Of a stretch of DNA of 64,000 nt, positions 11,501-20,800 are shown in pieces; within the stretch, counting starts at the first letter, position 1; the number at the start of each line of letters is the position of its first letter. A program made the position numbers and the translations under genes. Where the stretch lies: contig NZ_UETD01000006.1 of assembly GCF_900116855.1 (NCBI RefSeq), positions 62,001 through 126,000 on the forward strand. The letters run 5' to 3'. Source of the stretch: Ruminococcus flavefaciens (GTDB lineage Bacteria; Bacillota; Clostridia; Oscillospirales; Ruminococcaceae). The notes below the pieces were generated by a model, which worked only from the letters and a program-made list of their open reading frames with translations, had not been told where the DNA came from and did not search any database.

Positions 11501-14500
11501 ACTGACGATAAATGCCGCTCTGTAATTCAGCGCATCTTTTGATACTGCCAAGGAATAAGCTATATCTCCGATAGTCACGTCATCTTTTTCTTTTATCAGA
11601 TCAATAAGGAGCCCGCAGTAAGACTTCAGGCTTGCCTTTGAAGCAGCAGATACAGGTATTACATATACATCATCTGTAGTATAGCTTTCAACTGTATGAT
11701 CTCCAACATATTCTTCAAGGATAAGGTGTGCATTGGAGCCGCCTGCTCCGAATGAGCTTACCGCAGCTCTTCTCTTAGCTCCGCCGCTGACTTTCCAGTC
11801 AGTCAGTTCCTTCTGAAGATAGAAAGGAGTGGAGCCAAAATCTATATCAGGATTTATATTCTCCGAATGTATGGACGGAACAAGCTTCTTATTCATCATC
11901 TGCAATACTATCTTTGTGATAGCTGCAATACCTGCCGCAGATTCAAGATGACCAATATTTGACTTGACCGAACCTATTGAACAGAAGCCTTTTTTATCGG
12001 TATATTTACGAAAAGCTCTTGTTATACCGTTTATCTCGATAGGATCACCCAGAGGAGTTCCCGTACCGTGAGCTTCGATATACTGTATCGAATCAGGTGA
12101 TACACCTGTCTTGTCTATAGCATCACATATCAGTGACATCTGCGCATTCGGATTCGGTACAGTATAGCCATTGGTCTTTCCGCCATGGTTCAGTGCACCG
12201 CCCTTTATTACTGCGTATATTCTGTCACCGTCATGAACCGCCTTATCATATCTTTTGAGCAGTACAGCTCCCACACCCTCACCGGGAATATAACCGTCAC
12301 CGTCGGCACTGAAGCTTCTGCATTTACCCTTTGGCGCAATGAATCCGGTCTGACTGAGTATAGAATATTTGTGCGGATGTATGGAAAGATTCACACCGCC
12401 TGCTATAGCAGTTTCACAGTCGTTCCTTATCAGGCTTTCACACGCAAGATATACTGACGTGAGAGAAGATGAACACATGGTATCCAGTGCAAGACTCGGA
12501 CCGGTAAAATTATAGAAATATGATATCCTGTTTGCCACAGAAGCATAGTATGACGGAACATAAACTCTATTTCCCTTTGCAGTCTCCTCTGCGCCGAGAA
12601 GCTGATACTGACCGTACATGACTCCTACAAATACACCTGTATTAGAGCCTTCAAGGTCGCTTTTCCTGTAGCCTGAGCTTTCGATCGTATGCCATACAGT
12701 TTCAAGGAACAATCTCTCCTGAGGATCTATTGTTGCTGCTTCATTCGGAGATATATTGAAGAAAAGAGGATCAAACATATCATAGTCGTTTATAAAACCG
12801 CCCATGTAACTTGTTATATTGTTATACCCGTCAGAATCCCAGCGTACTCTTCCGGCCTCGGTAATACAATCTCTTCCCTCGGAAAGATTTGTCCAGAACT
12901 CCGAAAGATCATCCGATAGCGGATATCTGCCGCTTATACCGATAATAGCAATATCTTCATTTTCAGCAACTGAACTTTTCTCCCGTGAGTATGCCTTTCT
13001 TTTCTTCGCAGGCTTTATATCAGCGATCTGCTCATCAACACTGCTTTTTCCGCTCTTTGGCAGGATATCGTTTACAGCCCCGGGATAGTGTTCAACAAGG
13101 TAATCGGATATATCCTTCAAAGTGAGGCACTCATAGAACATGGTCTTGCTTATCTTGTCGAAATACTTTTCAAGTCCTCTGCTGAGGTCCATTATCATTA
13201 TGGAATCGAGACCGTATTTCTCCAGCGGAAGTTTCTCATTGATAGACTCAGGACTGATTTTGAAACTCTTTGCAAAAAGCTCCTTGAGCCATATCACAAG
13301 ATCTCCGACATCAGACGTTAATGCTGACGCATCTGCCTTTGAGACGCTGTCTTTATTATACATTGCTCCTACAGATGCAGCTATCTGACCGATATTTCCA
13401 TACATTACAGCTTCAAATGCTCGGTCTGAGGATATGAGTCTGCTTAGCTGCTCAAAAGCTGTATCTGTTCCGAGCAGGTGGAGTCCGAATCTTTCCTTGA
13501 GATAATCGATCCTGCTCTTGTCAACACTCATTCCGCCGTCTTTCCACAAAGGCCACTGAACAGAGAGCATATGACAGTCGGATGAGTTTTCTGAAGCAAG
13601 TGAATCCATATACGCATTGGCATATGCATAATCACTCTGACCTTCATTTCCAAACATAGCGCTTATCGATGAGAACATTGCCAAAAATCTGACGCTGAAC
13701 TGCTCTGTAAGCGAAAGTATATTGTTTGTACCGTGGACCTTGGGCTTAATGTTTACAAGGAATTCATCAGTACTCTTGTTTGCAACGGTAGAATCACTGA
13801 TACGGCCTGCACACTGAAAGATACCATCAAGTCTGCCATATCGTTCAGTGATATATCTGCTTAATCCGGCTACATCACTGCTTACGGTAATATCACCTCT
13901 GAAGCATGAAATATCTGCATTCTCACTGTACTTTGATGCATCAGCATTTCGGCTGAATATTACAGACTTTGCGCCGTAATTAAGTGACAGATAGGCTGCA
14001 AGATCTCCGCCTATCTTGCCGCCGCCGGCGATAAGATAGACTCCGTTCCTGTTTATGTTATCGGATGAAGATACAGCTTCTTCGATCCTGGAATATTTTT
14101 TCACCATTCTTATGCCGCCGTTATAGCATATATCATCATAGCATGATGGATCGTTCACTTCGTTCTGCACTATATCAGCAAGCTTCCTGTTGTTATAAAA
14201 AACTCCGTCTGTCCTGATGCTCTTCAGGTCAAAATTATCCCATTCCTTATTCAGTGATCTACCGAATGCCACCGCCGCAGCGTAATAGCTGACATCATTA
14301 TTATCGCCGCTATAAACATTTATGAAGGACAGCTTCCTGCCGGATCTGTCATCCATTAGCTTCTTAGCTATACTCATAGGTATGAGCGCACTTTTAAGTA
14401 TGCTTTCATCAGCGCCTTCGGAACTGTTTCTGTCTGTGAGATTGATAACAGCGATATGATCTTTAAGGCCTCTGTAAAGTCGTTCAAAGCTGTCCGATAT

Positions 14501-17500
14501 CCTGTTCAAGCCTGTCATGATATCTGCGGAAGGAACATATTCCAGATAATTCACATCAGAGCTGCACCTTCTGAGTTCGTCACAAAAGCTCTGATCGGTG
14601 TCTATTATGATATAAGATATATCATCACCCGATGCTGAAGTTTCAATATCCTGCCTGATATATTCATATGAATAAGTAATCACGCCAATATTGTCATGAG
14701 CAAAGGAATGTGTACACATACCGCTGAATTCCGCAAAAACAATACCTTTATCATTTATAAGGGTGATATCATATTTTCGTATGCTATCCGTCTCATCAGT
14801 TTTCAGGATATATGCATAGCAGATATCTGAAGCTTTCCCGGAGACTGTTATCCTTTCAGCTGAATAGGGCAGATGATAAGCGTTCTTTTTAGATCTGAGG
14901 TCGCTTATAGTAATGAAGGACTGGAAAGCTCCGTCGGTTACCGCCGGAACCAGTATAAAATCATCAGCAGAACACTGTGCGGTATCTAACCTTGCCAAAG
15001 CTGCACCGCCGGATACCCTGACATTTTTAACACATCTCAGCGCTCCGCCGTAGAGCATGGAGACATTGTCGAAATAATCATATATCTCCTTTTCTGAATA
15101 CTCGTCATCAAAGATGTTCAGAATATCATTTATATCAACGCGCTTGTCCGCAGCTGTTGATGAAGCTGCATATCCTGAAACACATACCTCTGTGTCACCG
15201 TCAGTATTCAGCAGGCCGATCTCAAAGAATATATCATCCCCGTCAGGATAAATATCTATGATCACATCAGTATAGGGCTGACCTATCAGTATCGCTCTTT
15301 TCCACTCAACCGAATAAACCTGATTGATCTGCGGATCCTGAGAAGACAGCCTGCAGGCCTCCAGTGCCATTTCAAGCGATACAGCTGCGGGAAGCATATA
15401 TTTATCCCCTACTATATGATCCTTTACATAGTTATCATTAACAGTGAACCTCTTCACAAAACGATGCTCGTTTATCGTTGATATATTCCTGTCAATGAAT
15501 GTATCAAGTTTTTCGGAAAGTCTGACCCTGTTCTGTTCAGGCCAGCAGAAATGCTTTGCATAAGGATATGTAGGCATGGAAATTCGGAATGCGTCTGAAG
15601 AGATCATACCGCTCCAGTCAACATTTCCGCCTTCTGTCCAGAGCCTTGCACATTCGGATGCATTTGCACGGTCACAGATGACAGCTTTTGCGGAGCTGTT
15701 CTCAGCTTCACCGCAAAACATATCTTTGCTCATCACACCGCCGATAAAATCGGAAAGCTTTTTTTCAAGATCGTTAACAGAACTGAAAGTGAAAGCAAGA
15801 CGTGAACTGAATTCCTCTCGTCCGTTTATAAGAGTAAACGCAATGTCACTGCACCTTACATTTTCTCTCTCTTCCTTCAGCCAATCACGAAACTTTATAC
15901 AGTATTCATTCAACTGTTTCCGAGTCGCAGCAGAGAGGATAAAAACCTCTTCTGAATCTACACAGCTCTTTTTTCGGCTATCTATATACTCTTCAAAAAC
16001 GACATGAGAGATCACGCCGCCGAAGCCAAAACTGCTGATACCCGCAGTAAGAGGTTCAACACCGTCAGCGCCTTCCCTGTTATCCCACTTCACACCATTC
16101 TCAAGTACCTGCAATGGCACATCTTCAAATGTGATATATGGGTTGAGCTTTTCAAAATTAACGTTTCCGGGCAGGAACTTATTCTTTATTGACATGATTA
16201 TCTTTGCCATACCTGCCACGCCTGCAGCTGTCTCAAGGTGTCCCACATTCGGTTTTACGGAACCGAGATAGCATTTCTCCGGAATATCGGAAAAAGAGAT
16301 ATGCTTTTTATCACAGTACGCTCTGAATGCCTTCTTCAGACCGTTCACCTCTACCGGATCGCCAAGTGCAGTGCCTGTTCCGTGTGCCTCTATATATGAC
16401 AGATTGCTTATATCCAGATCAGAATGTTCCCATACATCGCATATCATCTCTGCCTGTGCAACGGGATTAGGCACAGTCAGTGACGATACCTTTCCGCCGT
16501 GAGCTACTGCGCTGCCCTTTATCACGGCGTAGATATGATCTCTGTCCTTTATAGCATCCGAGAGCTTCTTGAGCACAAACGCTCCCGCGCCTTCACCTCT
16601 GACATATCCGTCAGCTTTTGCATCAAAGGTCTTACACTTCCCCTCAGGACTGAGCATACCACTGTTCTGGAATGCACGGAACAAGGAGGGAGATATCATG
16701 ACATTTACGCCGCCTGCAATGGCTATCCTGCACTCATCTGCCCTGAGAGATTCAACAGCATTATGTACTGCTACAAGTGAGCTTGAGCAGGCTGTATCTA
16801 TCGGCTCACTGGGTCCTTTAAAATCAAAAAGATATGATATCCTGTTTGCAAGCACAGAATGAGCTATTCCTGTTGCGCTGTACGGCTTTTCGATATTTCC
16901 GCTTTCAAGCAGTACCTCAGTAAAATCATGCGTACCGACCCCGGCATATACACCGACCTTTTCACCTGAAAGATCACTCATCCTGTAGCCGGCATCTTCC
17001 ACAGCATTCCATACCTGTTCCAGAAACACTCTTTGCTGCGGATCCATTAGCTCAGCTTCAGCCTGGGATATATTGAAAAACATCGGGTCAAAATCATAAG
17101 GATGATCGATAAAACCACCGTATATGCCGCTGATATCGGCATTATCATTCCATCTTGTCCTGTCCGCCTCGGTTATCATGCATTCCTTGTCGCATAGGCG
17201 CTTCCAGAATTCTTCCTTGTTCTCTGACTTAGGCATAACACAACTCATACCTACTATTACTATGTCATCTTCTTTCAGTCCGCATGATACATCAACTTCA
17301 GATACTCTTTCATTATCATCGCAGGATACAGTGGCTGACTGTGCCTCGGTAGTTTTATTCTCTGAATAACACTTGTCGTAAGAAAATGTTGAAAAAACAG
17401 CCTGCCTGTGGTCTCTTATAAGATATTCCGAAAGATCGTTAAGAGTCTTGAGCTCAAATAATACAGCCGGAGATGCCTCAATGCCGTAAAAATCATTTAT

Positions 17501-17800
17501 CTTCTCAATGAACATAACGATGCTTACAGAATCAAGTCCGTACTCGCCAAAATCCACATCTGCATCTATGTCCTCGGGGGAAACGTTCATTATTTCGGCA
17601 GCTATCCTTTTTACCTCGTTATTGACTGTATCTATCGGCAGATCAGCAGTACATTCCGCAACATCAGCAGAAGAAGTTTTCACATTAACTGTATCTCTCT
17701 CCGAAACGCTGGTGACACGCTGCATCATCTCCTTTGCCTGCTGAGGTGTGATGGTCTTATCTTTCAGTTGTTTCAGTATTTCTTTTATCTGATCATTCAT
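8540..17800 (-). CDS. trans-AT PKS subunit (PKS-5): dock-ACP-KS-DH-KR-ACP-KS-DH-KR-ACP
   Basis: 3086 aa, the largest gene here. Its ATG overlaps the PKS-4 stop (TAATG) and GGAGGAAT precedes it. The first 30 residues are a helical docking segment (ILKQLKDKTITPQQAKEMM). Then: ACP-1 (YGLDS, Ser91), which completes the KS0 at the end of PKS-4; KS-1 (Cys338, EAHGTGT, NVGH); DH-1 (His795, HxxxDxxxxP; second motif DGAFQ); KR-1 (AGGGKIGG near 1262, one residue short in the glycine loop; Tyr1391 in DYAYAN); ACP-2 (Ser1533); KS-2 (DTMCSSS, Cys1776, EAHGTGT, NIGH); DH-2 (His2233, HxxxGxxxxP; DAAFQ); KR-2 (GGTGGIG near 2725; Tyr2867 in NYAAAS; LND motif); ACP-3 (Ser3038). Both KS are elongating. Module 1 should give an enoyl unit. 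Module 2 is probably reduced further by the ER that opens PKS-6. No ACP has the Trp flag of beta-branching carriers. Confidence 0.96.
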   Translation of the reverse strand: MNDQIKEILKQLKDKTITPQQAKEMMQRVTSVSERDTVNVKTSSADVAECTADLPIDTVNNEVKRIAAEIMNVSPEDIDADVDFGEYGLDSVSIVMFIEKINDFYGIEASPAVLFELKTLNDLSEYLIRDHRQAVFSTFSYDKCYSENKTTEAQSATVSCDDNERVSEVDVSCGLKEDDIVIVGMSCVMPKSENKEEFWKRLCDKECMITEADRTRWNDNADISGIYGGFIDHPYDFDPMFFNISQAEAELMDPQQRVFLEQVWNAVEDAGYRMSDLSGEKVGVYAGVGTHDFTEVLLESGNIEKPYSATGIAHSVLANRISYLFDFKGPSEPIDTACSSSLVAVHNAVESLRADECRIAIAGGVNVMISPSLFRAFQNSGMLSPEGKCKTFDAKADGYVRGEGAGAFVLKKLSDAIKDRDHIYAVIKGSAVAHGGKVSSLTVPNPVAQAEMICDVWEHSDLDISNLSYIEAHGTGTALGDPVEVNGLKKAFRAYCDKKHISFSDIPEKCYLGSVKPNVGHLETAAGVAGMAKIIMSIKNKFLPGNVNFEKLNPYITFEDVPLQVLENGVKWDNREGADGVEPLTAGISSFGFGGVISHVVFEEYIDSRKKSCVDSEEVFILSAATRKQLNEYCIKFRDWLKEERENVRCSDIAFTLINGREEFSSRLAFTFSSVNDLEKKLSDFIGGVMSKDMFCGEAENSSAKAVICDRANASECARLWTEGGNVDWSGMISSDAFRISMPTYPYAKHFCWPEQNRVRLSEKLDTFIDRNISTINEHRFVKRFTVNDNYVKDHIVGDKYMLPAAVSLEMALEACRLSSQDPQINQVYSVEWKRAILIGQPYTDVIIDIYPDGDDIFFEIGLLNTDGDTEVCVSGYAASSTAADKRVDINDILNIFDDEYSEKEIYDYFDNVSMLYGGALRCVKNVRVSGGAALARLDTAQCSADDFILVPAVTDGAFQSFITISDLRSKKNAYHLPYSAERITVSGKASDICYAYILKTDETDSIRKYDITLINDKGIVFAEFSGMCTHSFAHDNIGVITYSYEYIRQDIETSASGDDISYIIIDTDQSFCDELRRCSSDVNYLEYVPSADIMTGLNRISDSFERLYRGLKDHIAVINLTDRNSSEGADESILKSALIPMSIAKKLMDDRSGRKLSFINVYSGDNNDVSYYAAAVAFGRSLNKEWDNFDLKSIRTDGVFYNNRKLADIVQNEVNDPSCYDDICYNGGIRMVKKYSRIEEAVSSSDNINRNGVYLIAGGGKIGGDLAAYLSLNYGAKSVIFSRNADASKYSENADISCFRGDITVSSDVAGLSRYITERYGRLDGIFQCAGRISDSTVANKSTDEFLVNIKPKVHGTNNILSLTEQFSVRFLAMFSSISAMFGNEGQSDYAYANAYMDSLASENSSDCHMLSVQWPLWKDGGMSVDKSRIDYLKERFGLHLLGTDTAFEQLSRLISSDRAFEAVMYGNIGQIAASVGAMYNKDSVSKADASALTSDVGDLVIWLKELFAKSFKISPESINEKLPLEKYGLDSIMIMDLSRGLEKYFDKISKTMFYECLTLKDISDYLVEHYPGAVNDILPKSGKSSVDEQIADIKPAKKRKAYSREKSSVAENEDIAIIGISGRYPLSDDLSEFWTNLSEGRDCITEAGRVRWDSDGYNNITSYMGGFINDYDMFDPLFFNISPNEAATIDPQERLFLETVWHTIESSGYRKSDLEGSNTGVFVGVMYGQYQLLGAEETAKGNRVYVPSYYASVANRISYFYNFTGPSLALDTMCSSSLTSVYLACESLIRNDCETAIAGGVNLSIHPHKYSILSQTGFIAPKGKCRSFSADGDGYIPGEGVGAVLLKRYDKAVHDGDRIYAVIKGGALNHGGKTNGYTVPNPNAQMSLICDAIDKTGVSPDSIQYIEAHGTGTPLGDPIEINGITRAFRKYTDKKGFCSIGSVKSNIGHLESAAGIAAITKIVLQMMNKKLVPSIHSENINPDIDFGSTPFYLQKELTDWKVSGGAKRRAAVSSFGAGGSNAHLILEEYVGDHTVESYTTDDVYVIPVSAASKASLKSYCGLLIDLIKEKDDVTIGDIAYSLAVSKDALNYRAAFIVSDKDELTELMRKYTDGINDEKILVSSFYDFDEVKSKYSDKIDEISSRAIRNAVRWCCFDDLDWREYYGRSFRKIDLPLYPFEKHRCWIKTTGSALTAESKGIDWIDGFNISDNMNSGIEMKKTLSSDDAYIKHHMVLGQHILPGAFSVHIIWSALHKLFGDTKFRIENLTWREKIAVDHAKDLIVRITNDGEYVIAECFDRNDRSSIYADCKAKRISENLGYAINDINELREGCYISVDVEQLYEYFSEGGIVYGESFRLIRELCVGNGEAVGVIESKDTVHGFDPTIIDAAFQTISAIYLNSDKKSSNTAVPYKIQEYILCNKVSKRSYVYTFQKDETHFDIAVINSNNEVSVLIRDLEIAVVKSAGKDISLPDRSDENISDSEIHDICYVNEWKKADTSDIVSSSVNSYSDSVIFYTKYTEKLKNAIIKYSSETWTAIELGHENYAEGDRYCIDVNDPDAVSDLISRLSISDRILFLGSSGNNNEIGTAELESIQQTGLMSLFRLFKTLDASSAVDIKLITDRVYHTGNNDRSTFPSDSSMIGFFRAAVSEYPEVYGAVIDVDTEQAAENKNGEIDLILSAEVQSAPGIILIRDGSVFRSRLRNCRNDELNRRPAFRKGTYLIIGGTGGIGFELSKLLSEKYNADIIVTGRREQDETVTEKINTINSFGGRCEYIRADVADMRDMQAVREHIIAKYGKIDGLIHSALYLNDVSVANMSEDVLKSVLKPKTYGPVVMHEVFKDDRLDFVLYFSSAQSLAPSPGQSNYAAASVFEDRIARYYSSPEYPSWVINWGYWGTVGRVANDRYRKSLERKGFYSINIPEGMKAISMVIGSDSEQVAVMKCSDSILSYFGYHADTEEGITEPLSDKAEEAQEVVTDNDIRNEAVETRSESAARTNDNALYDRVYGIIIDTIVDILGVDASSIEKNKQFSEYGIDSITGLEFVKSINEKLGLAMRTTIVFDYGNVDALTKYIIAEFSDKLGNNI

Positions 17801-20800
17801 TATAATTCCTCCAACAAAGCATACGCTGCATCATCTTCAAGCTCGCCTGAATATACGCTTTCAAGCAGCTGCATCATAACATCGTTTTCATTCTCGGTAT
17901 ACGCATCAACGTTATGCTTTTCTCCGCAGAGCCTTTCAGGAAAATACCTTGTTTCACGGAAAGGATACACGGGAACTGACATTCTGCCGATCTTCTTTCC
18001 GCAATAAAAGCCCTTCAGAAGATCTGTCCTGCCGTTCTTTATTTCTTCTATATAATCGGAATATCCATCGTCCTTAAAACATGAGAGCCCTTCAGTGCCG
18101 TTACTGATAAATACACCGAGCTTTTCCCTGAGCTCGTCAGCTGTACGGACGATAAACACTACCTTCTGCTCCATCAATTCTCTTCCAAGCTGATAAGTGT
18201 ACAGGAAGCTGCCGATGTTTCTATCATCAACATTTCCGCAAACAAAGCTCAGAACACTCTCTGCATATTTTCTCAGAACGTCCTTGCGGCGAGCAGAAAG
18301 CACAAATACCGGTATAACACCGTCTATTGCAGAATATGTACTTTCTTCGGCTTCCTCAACCACAAGACTCACATTAGAACCACTGGCTCCGAAGGTATTT
18401 ATCAGCGCCATTCTATGCAGCGCCGTGCTGTCCCAGTCTGACAGCTTTTCTGATACTACAAAGGGACTGTTCTTGATATTAAGCATAGGATTTATCGGAT
18501 CGCAGTACACTGAAGGAGCAAGCTGCCTGTTCTTCATCTGCATAAGCACCTTTACAAGTGATGCAACACCTGAAGCCGCTTCAAGATGTCCGATATTCGC
18601 TTTTACGGAACCTACTGTGCAGTATCCCTTTTTTTCGACAGACGAAAATACCTTTTCAAGGCTTGAGAACTCAATTACATCGCCAAGTTCTGTACCAGAG
18701 CTCTGTGCCTCTACATAGGTTATCTGCTCCGGACTTATTCCGCTCTTTCTTATTGCTTTATCCATGACCGCAGCCTCTTCTTTAGGGTTGGGGATAGAAT
18801 ATCCGTTGGTCTTTCCGGAATGACCTGCCGCGATGCCCTTTATAATGCCGTAAACATGATCGCCGTTTTTCTTTGCCTCAGACAGCGGCTTTATCACAAA
18901 CGCTCCTACACCCTCGCCCGGAACATAACCGTCTCCGCCCTTGCCGAAGCACCTGCACCTCCCATCATGGGAAAGGAAACCTGCCCTGCAAAGCAGCTCA
19001 TACTTTGACGGATGTATGGTCAGATTTACTCCGCCTACAACTGCTATATCCGTTTCTCCGAGAAGAATGGAATCGATCGAGCTCTTCAATGCGGTCATTG
19101 TCGAAGAACACGCGGTATCCACAGCAAAGCTCTCGCCATGAAAATCCATGATATACGAAGCTCGATTTGCAATAGCTGAAAACGCCGCTCCACCTGCTCC
19201 CACATCATATATGCCGGAATTAAGTTTTGAATAAAGCTGATAATGATTATACATTGCACCTACGGCAACCGATACGTTTTTATCCCTGAGGCTTTCTCTT
19301 GTATAGCCGGCGTCTTCCACCGCGTGCCATACAGACTGTAAGAAAAGTCTTTCCTGAGGATCCATAAATACAGCCTCATCATCGGATATTTTAAAGAAAT
19401 CCGCATCAAATGCATCATACTTATCGATAAATCCGCCTCTTGTACAATATATGCCGTCACCTGTGTACTTACTGCTGTCCCATCTGTCCATGGGTATCTC
19501 TTCGGTACAGTCCTCACCATTTTTAAGCTTTTCCCAGAATTCATCCGCATTATCAGCCCCGGGGAAACGTATATCTATACCAATGATGGCGATATCATTG
19601 TCAGGAACTTCAGTTTCATGGTCATCGTATGTCAATTCAGGCAGACTGTCGATATTATTCGCCGCACTCTCTGATGAACACTTGAACACGGTCAGATTAT
19701 CATATTCACCTGCAAGAGCAATATCCAGAATCCTCATGCCTTCGTCATCATCCAACAGATCAAGACCGTGCTTCTTTTTCAGCAATTCAAGCTGCTCCTG
19801 CTTCATTGTCATACCGCCGTTTCGCCAGAGAGGCCACTCTATGCTTACAGTCCTGCCGCAGCGCGTTCCTGACTTCACCATTCTGTTTCTTTTCTGTGCA
19901 AAGGCAGTGAGATAGGCATTGGCGTAAGCATAATCCGTCTGTCCCGCATTACCTGTAACGCCGGATATCGATGAATAAAGCACAAAATGCTCAAGCTCCG
20001 CATTTCCAAAACACTTGTCCAGATTATTGCAGCCTTCCGTCTTGACATTTATGACATCATTTATATCGACCATGTCCTTACGATTTATAAATGCTTCATG
20101 ATTGATCCCTGCACAGTGTATCAGAATACTCACGCTTATTCTTTCCGAGTCCAGTCTCCTGCAAAGCTCCTCAACCTGTTCCTGATCCGCGATATCCACA
20201 CTGTAATACCTTATATCTTCCGAAGAAAAACCGGAAAGGATTTCTGCAACTCCGGGATCACTTTCGCTGCGTCGTCCTAAAAGTATGATCTTCACGCCAT
20301 ACTTTTCAATCATATGACGTGCTGTAATTATACCAAGCTTTCCAAGTCCTCCTGTTATAAGACAGTACTTGCCTGCTGCCGCTGATACAGCACGGTCATG
20401 TACACTGACAGGCTCTGACAGCACTGCATACCTTCTTGTGTTTTTCAGGATAGTCTCATGATAACCCGTAGAGCTTTCAAGATCACTCTCTGCAATAAGC
20501 TCTGATACTTTTATACTATCGGCAGAATTATCCTCCAGTCTAATGTAACAGCCGGAAATAGTCGGATACTCCTTGTGCAGGCTCCTTATGAATCCGCCTA
20601 TTGCTCTTCTATACGGAGAAGCGTTTTTCCCTCTGTCATCTGACACAAATACAAGTCGGATATTATTGAGCAGCTTTTTATCAAGAATGTACATGGATAT
20701 ATCGTAAAGAAGGCTTATTACCTCCCGACCGTCACATTCCGTTACAGGCACCAGTATATAAAGCTCATCCACTGTATCTGTGATATCAATACTGCCTTTT

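Noticed and set aside
8540-17800. KR domains with Ser or Cys in place of the YxxxN Asn taken as dead
   Set aside because: NYAAAS and NYCAAC forms are common in trans-AT KRs and the Ser/Tyr pair and cofactor loop are kept, so I did not call them inactive.
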